Origin: Aquirufa beregesia | GTDB lineage: Bacteria > Bacteroidota > Bacteroidia > Cytophagales > Spirosomataceae | Direction: 5' to 3' | NCBI RefSeq assembly: GCF_011090385.1 | Contig: NZ_SEWW01000001.1 | Span: forward strand, 682,001-746,000 | Length of the DNA stretch: 64,000 nucleotides | In this document: in pieces, positions 30,659 through 39,500 of the stretch | Position numbering within the stretch: the stretch's first letter is position 1 | How the letters are laid out: each line of letters opens with the position of its first letter | Notes under the pieces: generated by a model | What the model was told of the DNA's origin: nothing | Databases searched by the model: none | The model's input: the letters and a program-made list of their open reading frames with translations, nothing else | Made by a program: the position numbers and the translations under genes

Positions 30659-30666
30659 TAACTTTG
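30659..30666 (+). promoter_or_regulatory. Putative -7 element deciding the TPR lipoprotein start
   Basis: TAACTTTG fits TAnnTTTG exactly. Transcription would start near 30673, which rules out upstream TTG/GTG/ATG codons at 30664-30670 and favours the ATG at 30685. Confidence 0.5.
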
Positions 30667-30684
30667 GTGATGCTTTTAATCAAC

Positions 30685-31401
30685 ATGCGTTTCCTAAATT
30701 ACTGGCCCTTAGTGGGCTGTCTCCTATTGACCCTGATATCTTCTTGTTCATCTTCATCTGATGCTTGGCTAGAAGAGGGTAAAACACGTTTAAAAAAGGG
30801 TGAATTAGTTTCTGCAAGAGAGGCTTTAAAAAAATCCATTGACAAAAATCCTGGTTCAGCAGAAGCCTATAATATGATGGGGGTGATTGATTTCCAAGAG
30901 AAAAAATTCGTGGAAGCAGAAGGCAACTACATCAAAGCTACAGAATTAAAGCCCTCCTTGTATCAAGCTCAGCTTAATTTAGCCGCAGTAAGAATGGAAA
31001 AATCGGAATGGGAAAAAGCATTGGCTCCTTTAGAAATTGCCATTAAAAATGCCCCTGATTCGGCTTCTGCTTATTTACAAAGAGGAATTGTATGGGCTGC
31101 TTTAGCTAAACCTAAACTTGCTTTAGCTGATTTTACTACTTGCTTAGCTAAGAACCCCAAGGAAATTAATGCTTTATACAATCGTGGTAATATCCATTAT
31201 CAAGGGAATAACCTAACAGAGGCGGCCAAGGACTTTGAAAAAACTGTTGAAATTAATCCTACTTTTGGCAAAGGTTATTATGCCTTAGGATTAAGTTTAT
31301 ACCAACAAAAATTGAGCGAAAAAGCTTGCCTAGCTTTTCAGCAAGCAAAAAAAATGAATTATCCAGGGGCCAAAGAGGCTGTCCATAAACTCTGTGAATA
31401 A
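30685..31401 (+). CDS. TPR-repeat lipoprotein
   Basis: A 238-residue predicted lipoprotein. A hydrophobic signal segment leads to the lipobox LISSC followed by several serines, so it should be lipid-anchored. About five or six TPR units follow, ending in a Cys/Glu tail. The role is protein binding; partners are unknown. Start chosen at 30685 because an upstream TAnnTTTG element puts earlier start codons outside the transcript and because it opens a normal signal peptide. The gene is divergent from the SRP RNA. Confidence 0.85.
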   Translation: MRFLNYWPLVGCLLLTLISSCSSSSDAWLEEGKTRLKKGELVSAREALKKSIDKNPGSAEAYNMMGVIDFQEKKFVEAEGNYIKATELKPSLYQAQLNLAAVRMEKSEWEKALAPLEIAIKNAPDSASAYLQRGIVWAALAKPKLALADFTTCLAKNPKEINALYNRGNIHYQGNNLTEAAKDFEKTVEINPTFGKGYYALGLSLYQQKLSEKACLAFQQAKKMNYPGAKEAVHKLCE

Positions 31402-31419
31402 CACCTAAACCATACCAAC

Positions 31420-31779
31420 ATGAACAAAGCATTTCTTATTTCAGGCATCTTATTTACCCTCATATTCCTCTTATTTGCCTATTGGCAATTGAATGACCCA
31501 GATCCAATATTATGGGTACCCGTTTACCTGATTCCCACCTATACCGCTTTTAGAGCTATATCTGGAAAAGTAAACTCCGAATTGATGGTGGTACTTTTTA
31601 TACTTTCTGGTGTGGCTGGACTACAAACTTGGGTAGAAATGACAGCTTGGGAAGGTTTCATCACGGATGGCTTGAGCATGAAAACCATGAATCAAGAATT
31701 AGCCCGTGAGGCAGTTGGCCTATGGATTACCACATTTTCATTTGCAACATTTTATTTTCTAGATAAAAAATACAATTAA
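31420..31779 (+). CDS. Transmembrane family 220 protein
   Basis: A 119-residue membrane protein with four likely helices (about 4-24, 28-46, 54-72, 97-114). The segment FAYWQLNDPDPILWVPVY (about 19-36) is typical of the small TMEM220-like family found in bacteria and animals. The biochemical role is unknown. It lies 18 bases after the TPR lipoprotein and three bases before the isomerase-like gene, so the three are probably one operon. Confidence 0.75.
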   Translation: MNKAFLISGILFTLIFLLFAYWQLNDPDPILWVPVYLIPTYTAFRAISGKVNSELMVVLFILSGVAGLQTWVEMTAWEGFITDGLSMKTMNQELAREAVGLWITTFSFATFYFLDKKYN

Positions 31780-31782
31780 CAC

Positions 31783-32703
31783 ATGCTTGATTTAGGATTT
31801 GTTTCAGCTATTCTACCCAATAAAACATTGTGGGAAGTATTAGATTTTGCTCATGCACAGCAATTTGCTTGTGTAGAAATTATGTGTTGGCCATCCAGTA
31901 ATGCAGATACTCGTCGCTATGCCGGTGTAAGTCATATAGCAATAGATGCCCTTTCAAATGAAGAATTATTGACCTTAAAAGCCCAATTAGCTCTTCATCC
32001 GGTTAAGATTTCTGCCTTAGGATACTATCCCAATCCCATGGATCCAAATGAAGAACAAGCATTATTTTATCGGGAACATATCAAAAAAATAATCCAAGCG
32101 GCTTCCGTCTTAGGAATTAGTACTGTTACTACTTTCGTTGGTCGAGATTATACCAAAAACGTTGCCTATAACATAGGCAAGTTTACCGAAGTATGGCCTG
32201 AGATAATCGCCTTAGCAGATTCTCTGAACATCAAAATTGGAATCGAAAATTGTCCGATGTTTTTCACAGACGATGAGTGGCCAGGCGGTAAAAACTTGAT
32301 GACCACGCCTAAAATTTGGGATCAATTATTTAGCATTATCCCATCTAAAAACTTTGGATTAAATTATGATCCATCGCACATGGTCTTCCAAATGATGGAT
32401 TACACCTATCCTATTTATCATTATGGAGAAAAATTGCATCATGTTCACCTCAAGGATATCAAGGTTTACCCTGAAAAATTAAACCGAGTAGGAATTTTAG
32501 CTAATCCTTTGGAATACCATTCGCCTAAAATCCCTGGATTAGGAGATATCCATTGGGGAAAATTCATTTCTGCTTTAAATGATGTGAGGTATCGTGGTCC
32601 GATCGTTATTGAAGTGGAAGATAAAGCCTATGAGGGATCTGATGAAGATATTGAAAAGGCCATTTTAAGTGCTCGGAATCATATCAAGCAGTATTTGCCT
32701 TAA
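31783..32703 (+). CDS. Sugar phosphate isomerase/epimerase (xylose isomerase-like)
   Basis: A cytoplasmic 306-residue TIM-barrel protein of the AP_endonuc_2/xylose isomerase-like superfamily. Candidate metal ligands follow the family plan: the Glu in CVEIMCWP, GIENCPMFF (about 165-173), the YDPSHMVFQ segment (about 199-207), HHVHLKDIKV (about 221-230) and VIEVEDKAYEG near the C-terminus. Members isomerise or epimerise sugars and inositols; the substrate is unknown. Directly downstream lie two palindromes. Confidence 0.85.
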   Translation: MLDLGFVSAILPNKTLWEVLDFAHAQQFACVEIMCWPSSNADTRRYAGVSHIAIDALSNEELLTLKAQLALHPVKISALGYYPNPMDPNEEQALFYREHIKKIIQAASVLGISTVTTFVGRDYTKNVAYNIGKFTEVWPEIIALADSLNIKIGIENCPMFFTDDEWPGGKNLMTTPKIWDQLFSIIPSKNFGLNYDPSHMVFQMMDYTYPIYHYGEKLHHVHLKDIKVYPEKLNRVGILANPLEYHSPKIPGLGDIHWGKFISALNDVRYRGPIVIEVEDKAYEGSDEDIEKAILSARNHIKQYLP

Positions 32704-32717
32704 TTGAGACTAGGGTG

Positions 32718-32737
32718 CCGAGGATTTAAATCCTCGG
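32718..32737. repeat. 20-bp palindrome, GAGGATTTAAATCCTC core
   Basis: CCGAGGATTTAAATCCTCGG is its own reverse complement. An identical 20-base unit recurs 53 bases on in the larger palindrome at 32785. Confidence 0.8.
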
Positions 32738-32784
32738 AAATATATCTGAGAAATTGCCTCTAAAATGTATTGATTTTACAAACT

Positions 32785-32814
32785 AAACGCCGAGGATTTA
32801 AATCCTCGGCGTTT
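32785..32814. repeat. 30-bp palindrome, second copy of the core
   Basis: Fifteen-base arms are exactly complementary and contain the same 20-base palindrome as 32718-32737, extended by AAACG and CGTTT. It lies 28 bases beyond the stop of the minus-strand gene at 32842 and could end transcription on either strand. Confidence 0.8.
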
Positions 32815-32841
32815 TCATGATGAATCATATTATATCAAGAC

Positions 32842-33579
32842 CTATTTTTTGCCTGGCTTAACAAAAATGGCTGCTTCCAAAGCAGGATTGATTTCAATGG
32901 ATGTAGTATCCACTTGCATCGTTCCTCCACCCATAGGGTTGGCTGTTTCTATAGAAAAAGGAAAATACAAACCATCCACTGCCTTATAATTCGAGAATTT
33001 TAATTCCGTATCTACTGATTGACCTCCAAGGTTCACTTTAGCCGCAAACTTTAAGATTAAGTAGGTACTAGCTGAAACATAGACCGTGCCCACATCCCCG
33101 TCCTTCTTGGTAATTTGACATACATAAACATCGGCACCATCCAACTTCTCTTTATTGACCAAGTCGATTTTGCTACCTTCCAATTTGGCAGTCAATAATA
33201 ATGAACCCACGGACTCTTGATTTTTACTCACTTTAATCATCTCCTTGGGCATTTCTTCAGGCTCACCAGAACCACCCATCATTTGAGGACGAATCCACCA
33301 TCCATTTTCACCCTCCACAACTTGTACCATTTTATTCCCCATTACTTCAATCTCCGATCGAAAGGCCTTCCCCACTAGAATAGATGATTTAGATTGGATT
33401 TCCATACCCTGAATGGTAAACTTGGTATTTTGAACAAGAGATTTAACTTTACTCCACTTATCTGCCCCTCCCATAGCCTCTTGATGCTTAGCTAAAATTT
33501 CATCTACACTTTGAGCTGAAACAACAAACGAACTTACACTTAAGGCAATGATTGCCCATAGATAAACGATTTTTTTCAT
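32842..33579 (-). CDS. Exported LolA-like protein
   Basis: A 245-residue protein with a signal peptide ending near SAQ (about 23). The following pattern (VDEILAKHQEAMGGADKW, then long amphipathic strands) is that of outer-membrane lipoprotein-sorting or LolA-like half-barrels seen widely in Bacteroidota. These are not proven to carry lipoproteins, and a role in binding a hydrophobic ligand is only inferred. It is a single gene, with palindromes downstream and an AT-rich gap upstream. Confidence 0.7.
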   Translation of the reverse strand: MKKIVYLWAIIALSVSSFVVSAQSVDEILAKHQEAMGGADKWSKVKSLVQNTKFTIQGMEIQSKSSILVGKAFRSEIEVMGNKMVQVVEGENGWWIRPQMMGGSGEPEEMPKEMIKVSKNQESVGSLLLTAKLEGSKIDLVNKEKLDGADVYVCQITKKDGDVGTVYVSASTYLILKFAAKVNLGGQSVDTELKFSNYKAVDGLYFPFSIETANPMGGGTMQVDTTSIEINPALEAAIFVKPGKK

Positions 33580-33665
33580 GATTAGGGTTTTTTATTTGAA
33601 TTCAAAATTATAGGAATAACCCAGAATATGAAAATCACTTATCCCCCAAATACACCTATTATCAA

Positions 33666-34886
33666 TTAAATCCTTTTTCTAGAAGAAATAGAAGACAATA
33701 CGACGGCTAAACCAATAAATACAAGAATTCCAGCAATAAAAAATGCTGCCCCAGGGAATTGAATGGGTGCAGAAGTAGAGGTAAAATAAGCAAACAAATT
33801 AGACGCTACTAAGGGCCCTAAAATGGTGGTGATGGATTGTAAACTAGTTAAACCGCCTTGTAACTCCCCTTGTGCATCTGGGCCCACTTGCTGTGTAATC
33901 ATACTCTGTAAAGCAGGTCCGGCAATCCCCCCTAACCCAAAAGGAACCATAAACACATACATCATCCAGGATTTAGTGGCATAGGCAAATAAGAAAAAAC
34001 CTAAACCATACATCATTAATCCATACAAAATAGCTCTTTTATCCCCCAATTTAGGCATGATAAAACGAGACAAACCTCCTTGTACAATAGCTACAATAGC
34101 CCCAACAAAAGCCAAGGAATATCCCACTTCTGTAGGTGTCCAAGAAAACACTTTCATCGTAAAATAAGACCAGGTACTTGGATGAGCCTGACCAGCCAAT
34201 TGCAAACAAAAATACCCCCCCACTAATCCCGTAATCAAGGGATAACGGGTGAAAATTTTCAATGATCCCAACGGATTTGCACGTTTGATATCAAACTTTC
34301 TACGATTTTCTACTGCTAGGGACTCAGGTAATACAAAATATCCGTACAAGGCGTTGAGCAAAGTCAAAATGGCTGAAGCATAAAAAGGCACTCTAACACC
34401 ATAACTTCCTAAAAATCCACCCACTGCTGGGCCAATAATAAATCCTATACCAAAGGCCGCTCCTACCATTCCAAAGTTTTTAGCTCTTTCTTCTGGTTTT
34501 GAAATGTCCGCAATGTAAGCTTGGGCTGTGGTAAAACTAGCCCCTGTAATACCCGAAAAAATACGCGCTAAAAACAACCACATCAAATCAGGTGCAATGG
34601 CTGAAATTAGATAGTTTAAACTAAAGCCTAATAAAGAAATTAGAATAATGGGTCTACGTCCAAACTGGTCCGACAAACCTCCTAAAACTGGGGAAAACAA
34701 GAATTGCATGATGGCATAAGAAGCCATCATCCATCCCGAATATTGAGAAGCCGAGCTTAAATCACCCCCAGTAAAACTAGAAATCAAAGTAGGCATAATA
34801 GGCACAATCAAACCTATGCCTAAAACATCTATAACCAGCGTAATGAAAATGAATAAAATACTTGCCGAACCTTTTTTACGAGCCAT
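33666..34886 (-). CDS. MFS efflux transporter, TetA-like
   Basis: A 406-residue inner-membrane transporter with twelve predicted helices. The loop 2-3 motif A is GGLSDQFGRRPI (about 68-79), and GLIVPIMPTL in helix 1 and the FTTAQAYIADI segment in helix 4 are typical of the TetA/drug:H+ antiporter group. It may export a drug or a sugar; the resemblance does not prove tetracycline resistance. It ends a minus-strand run with the isomerase-like gene 19 bases upstream. Confidence 0.82.
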   Translation of the reverse strand: MARKKGSASILFIFITLVIDVLGIGLIVPIMPTLISSFTGGDLSSASQYSGWMMASYAIMQFLFSPVLGGLSDQFGRRPIILISLLGFSLNYLISAIAPDLMWLFLARIFSGITGASFTTAQAYIADISKPEERAKNFGMVGAAFGIGFIIGPAVGGFLGSYGVRVPFYASAILTLLNALYGYFVLPESLAVENRRKFDIKRANPLGSLKIFTRYPLITGLVGGYFCLQLAGQAHPSTWSYFTMKVFSWTPTEVGYSLAFVGAIVAIVQGGLSRFIMPKLGDKRAILYGLMMYGLGFFLFAYATKSWMMYVFMVPFGLGGIAGPALQSMITQQVGPDAQGELQGGLTSLQSITTILGPLVASNLFAYFTSTSAPIQFPGAAFFIAGILVFIGLAVVLSSISSRKRI

Positions 34887-34905
34887 TTTATACTAATTGA
34901 GGCAT

Positions 34906-35808
34906 TTATACAAACTTGTAGTTGATTGAATCCCGTAAAAAATCTCGACTGATTGTACCGCATTGCAAAGGTGTTTTCGCTTTATCTGGTACGCCATCCA
35001 ATTCCACAATAGCCCATCCTTTGAACTTGATCTTACGAATATTGGTGAAAATTCCTTTCATATCCACATTACCTTGTCCTAATTCTACAAACTTATAGGA
35101 CGCTGGATTGGATTCTTGCCCTTTGATAGGACTCTCTACATCCTTAATGTGAAACGAATGAATGATATTCTTGTATTTTAAAACAGCATCAGCTGGCTTG
35201 CCTCCTCCTTGATGGTAATGTGCCACATCTAACAACAAACGTAGATAAGCTGGATTCATGCTCTTAACTAGGGTATCTACTTCTTCTGGAGTCTCTCCAA
35301 ACTGGTTCATGTGATTGTGGTAAGTAGCCTGAACACCCACTTCTTTCGTTCTTCTTCCAATTTCATTCATCACCTCAGCCAGCTTATGCAAATCTTCTTT
35401 ACTAGGCATTTCTCCTTTCTTACGTAAACTATTCGTTAATTGAATGGAATCTCCTCCTAAAGCTTTTACAAACTTCGCATGGTTAACGTGTTGCTCAATG
35501 GATGCTGGAACTTTGGCAGGATCAATCTCCACATTTCCACTGGAAAACATCACTAATTGAAGTTTAGATGCATCCAATAGTGCCTTTAAATCCTGAGGGT
35601 TGTCTTTGTATTTGGTATAAGAATTGGCTCTCAATTGGATTCCCTTAAATCCTAAAGAGGCAATATCCAAAATGGCTTGATCATCTTTTCCTCCCCAAGT
35701 AATGGCAGAATACCCCATTTTGAAGGACGAATCTGCCGCTGAAGCAGGAAAGGAAGCCATGATGGCCAATAAAGAACTTTGCTGGAGAAACTCCCGACGC
35801 TTAATCAT
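34906..35808 (-). CDS. Exported sugar phosphate isomerase/epimerase-like protein
   Basis: A 300-residue xylose isomerase-like TIM barrel with a twin-arginine type signal (KRREFLQQSSLLAIMASF, ending near ASAA at 22-25), so it is probably exported folded with its metal. Likely ligands: TYHNHMNQFGETPEE (about 160-174), LLLDVAHYHQGGG (about 189-201), HSFHIKDVES and a late VELDGV. Its pathway is unknown. The gene is 40 bases from the GDPD-like gene upstream and 19 bases from the MFS gene downstream, suggesting one operon. Confidence 0.82.
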   Translation of the reverse strand: MIKRREFLQQSSLLAIMASFPASAADSSFKMGYSAITWGGKDDQAILDIASLGFKGIQLRANSYTKYKDNPQDLKALLDASKLQLVMFSSGNVEIDPAKVPASIEQHVNHAKFVKALGGDSIQLTNSLRKKGEMPSKEDLHKLAEVMNEIGRRTKEVGVQATYHNHMNQFGETPEEVDTLVKSMNPAYLRLLLDVAHYHQGGGKPADAVLKYKNIIHSFHIKDVESPIKGQESNPASYKFVELGQGNVDMKGIFTNIRKIKFKGWAIVELDGVPDKAKTPLQCGTISRDFLRDSINYKFV

Positions 35809-35848
35809 AGTTGTAGGTTTATAGAGTAAAGGTAAGGTTTTGTATATT

Positions 35849-36595
35849 CTACTTAACGGCTAATCGCAAGAAATCGGCTAATTCACTTAAATGATCCGTC
35901 CCAATATAATCCACGCCTAAATCATATAAAGTTTGATACCCTAATAAACTATCGGGTGTAGCCCATAAGCGTAATTTTCTCCCTTGAGCATGTACACGGT
36001 CGACATAAGCTTTCAATTTTTCTTTCAATTCTGGACTCATAGGCCCCTGTCCGCTCCAAACACCAAATTTGTATAAAGACTCACTCTCTAAAACTACCCA
36101 ATTACCCAATCCTACTGGATATATCTCCGTAGATCGGCCATCAAATGTGATCCAAGTGGGATACAACACATAGTTTTTAATCGCTGGTCGATTGCCGGAA
36201 ATGACAATCCTTAGGCCTCTTTGAATGAACAAATCTTTATGAGGCTCTAAAGCTTTAATCAAAACAGGCAAGGTAGAATCTGCGCTGGTTTTGAAATCAA
36301 TAAGGAATTGATGAAAATTACCCTGTTTATTTTCTGTCAAAACCTTGACAATAGGGTCAATATACAAGGTTTTCAAAGTTCTATCTGCTTTGACATCTTT
36401 GACATCATGGGCCACCAACAATTCCCCTTTGATGGAGTAAACATCCGCCTCAATAGAACCAAAGCCTAAATTAAATGCTTCATAGAATGGTTTTGTATGC
36501 TCATAATCATTGTGGGCGTGCGCCTTTAACAAGGCTTTTTGAGCCAGCAAATTGCTGGAAACAAGGCAAAATAAAATCCCAAAGAATATTTTCAT
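35849..36595 (-). CDS. Glycerophosphodiester phosphodiesterase-like protein
   Basis: A 248-residue exported protein with a signal peptide of about 18 residues ending in LLAQ. The PLC-like TIM barrel is seen in AHAHNDYEH (about 24-32), the metal-binding GSIEADVYSIKGELLVAHD (about 47-65), and a final YLGVDYIGTD-like strand. The first His and the EAD residues are as expected; the substrate is probably a phosphodiester but this Bacteroidota subgroup is not characterised. It begins one base before the stop of the pyruvate carboxylase gene. Confidence 0.75.
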   Translation of the reverse strand: MKIFFGILFCLVSSNLLAQKALLKAHAHNDYEHTKPFYEAFNLGFGSIEADVYSIKGELLVAHDVKDVKADRTLKTLYIDPIVKVLTENKQGNFHQFLIDFKTSADSTLPVLIKALEPHKDLFIQRGLRIVISGNRPAIKNYVLYPTWITFDGRSTEIYPVGLGNWVVLESESLYKFGVWSGQGPMSPELKEKLKAYVDRVHAQGRKLRLWATPDSLLGYQTLYDLGVDYIGTDHLSELADFLRLAVK

Positions 36596-36596
36596 C

Positions 36597-39500
36597 TTAT
36601 TTCTTCAAATAATCACCTGAAACAATTTGCGTATCGGCTTGAGTAGGTCTATTATACAAATAGGCATAGCTTTCAACTTCTTGTCCATTCAATTGGACCT
36701 GAACTTTGGTTCTGACAAACAAACTTTTATCTGGTTTATCTGCATCAAACTCCTCATATTCATCCAATACGCTTAATAATTTAATCGTATTAGATAATAA
36801 ATACAACTCCCCTACTACCTGATCTTTCTGATCATCTGATGCGATAATACCAGGATATTCCGCAACTTGATACATACGACCTTGGTAGGTTGCCATACCA
36901 ATATAATCGGAATTACGCGCCAATAATCGATGTAAGTCATTACCGCAATCACGACGCAGTGTACCATATACAAATAAGTATTCCTCTACATTCGGTTCAG
37001 GTAGCTTAGCCTCCTCCAAGGTTAATACTAAATCATCTTGTTCTACCACAGTCCCTTCATGCAAAACCACATTTCCTATGATCCCTTCAAATGGAGCCGA
37101 TACAATGGATTCCATCTTCATGGCTTCAATCACATACAATGGTGCGTTTTTCTTTACCTCTTCACCTGGTTTCACCAAAATGCGGCTTATTCGACCTTGC
37201 AATGGGGCTCCAATATCTCCTTTTTGAGAGGCTTTCACATGTTGAGGTCGTTCTACTTTGATATTCTTGTCCAATACCTTAATTCGACGAGCCTGACCGT
37301 TCAATTCAAAGGTTACATTGCGTAAGCCTGATTCATCAGGTTCAGACATATGCAAGAATTTCACGATAATCGTTTTTCCTGGCTCTATTGTAATCATGAT
37401 TTCTTCATCCTGCTTTAAGCCATAGAAGAATGCAGGTGTCGGCATTGCCGTTAAATCACCATAAATTTGATGATTCTTGTAGTAGTCTTCATATACTTTC
37501 GGGTACATTTTATACGACAAGTAATCATAGAATCCCCCTTCATTATCGGGGAATTTTGCTTGAAAAGCAACAAAATCTTTATCGAAATCAATAGGAGCCA
37601 AATGATCGTTTGGTCTTCCTTCCATAGGAATCTCTCCTTTCAAAATGATTTCCTGTAATTGCTTAGGGAATCCTTGATAAGGTTGGCCTAGGCCTCCTTT
37701 GAAGAAATCTTTTACTGACTCTGGGAAAGAAAGGGTCGCTCCTTTGGCATACACATCTTCCGCTGTCAAGGAATTGGCCGTCATAAAAATAGCCATATCT
37801 CCTACTACTTTTGAGGAAGGAGTTACTTTAACAATATCACCAAATAACTTATTCGCTTCCGAATAATTGTCTTTCAATAATTCAAACTTATCCCCTACGC
37901 CCAAGGCAACAGCTTGTCCACGTAAGTTGGTATATTGACCACCCGGAATTTCATTATCATATACTTCAGCAGTTCCTGCTTTTAATTCGGACTCAAATGG
38001 TGTATACCAAGTTCTAACTGCTTCCCAATAGTTGGAATATTGGTTCATCTCATCCAAATCCAGCAAATCTTGGTTTGCTTGGCCCTGCATCATGGCAACC
38101 AACGAGTTTAAATTCGGTTGGGAAGTAAGACCCGACATGGCAGCTAATGCACCATCAACCACATCTACTCCTGCTTCAATCGCCTTTAAATAGGTAGCAG
38201 ATTGAATGGAGGCGGTATCATGTGTATGCAAATGGATAGGAATATCCACTGCCTTTTTAAGTTCTTTTACTAATAACTCAGCTTGGAATGGTCTCAATAA
38301 ACCAGCCATATCTTTAATGGCCAACATGTGTGCTCCCTCATCTTCCAATTGGCGAGCCAAATCCAAGTAATACTGTAAATTATACTTCTCATTCGTAAAA
38401 ACGTCGCCTGTATAACAAATGGCTGCTTCAGCTATACCTGGGGTTCTTTCTCTCACGGCACGAATCGAAACTTTCATCGCCTCTACCCAGTTCAACGAAT
38501 CAAAAATTCTAAAAACATCTATACCCGCTTCAGAGGATTTCTCGACGAACTTCTCGATCAAATTATCGGGATAGGCTGAATATCCTACGGCATTCGACCC
38601 TCGGAATAACATTTGAAGGAGCATGTTTGGCATAGCCTGACGGAATTCTTGCAATCGCTTCCAAGGAGATTCTTGTAGAAATCGCATAGCTACGTCGAAC
38701 GTGGCACCTCCCCATACTTCCATAGAAAATAATTGAGGGAATGATTTGGCAAAGCCAGACGCCACAGCCAACATATCCTGTGTTCTAACACGTGTAGCTA
38801 ATAAAGACTGATGGCCATCCCGGAAAGTGGTATCCGTAAACAACACTTGTTTGGTTTCCCGAATATGCTTAGCAAATTTCTCTGGTCCCAATTCCATCAA
38901 CAACTGCTTGTAGCCCTTTGGATATTCAGACAAAGCATCAGAATAAGGTATAATGGGTGATCTAAAACTTGTAGTTGGTTTAACCTTAACATCCGGGTTT
39001 CCATTGACAATCACCTCACCTAAATAACGTAAGGCTTTCGTAGAACGGTCCCGGGTTGGGGTAAACTTAAATAACTCAGGATGTGAATCAATGAATTGTA
39101 CCGTACACTGCCCATTTTGAAAGATGGGATGGGAAATTACATTTCTTAAAAAAGGAATGTTGGTTTTTACCCCGCGAATACGGAACTCCGTTAATGCACG
39201 ATTTAAACGTTCAGCTGCTCCAAGCAATGTCCTTCCTTTGGCAGATACCTTCACCAGCATGGAGTCAAAATAGGGAGATATTTTTACCCCTGGATAAGAA
39301 GACCCTTCATCTAAGCGAATACCAAAACCAGCGGCATTTCGGTAAGCAATAATAGTACCAAAATCAGGCTTAAATCCATTGGATGGATCCTCAGTCGTAA
39401 TACGACATTGAATAGCGAATCCTTTCAATGGAATATCTTCCTGCGACAAGATATAAATACCTGGATCAGACAGTTTGTAATTTTGGGCAATTAATATCTG

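Noticed and set aside
33666-34886. Dedicated tetracycline resistance determinant
   Set aside because: The protein only shares the broad MFS antiporter plan; no mobile element or tetR regulator is nearby.
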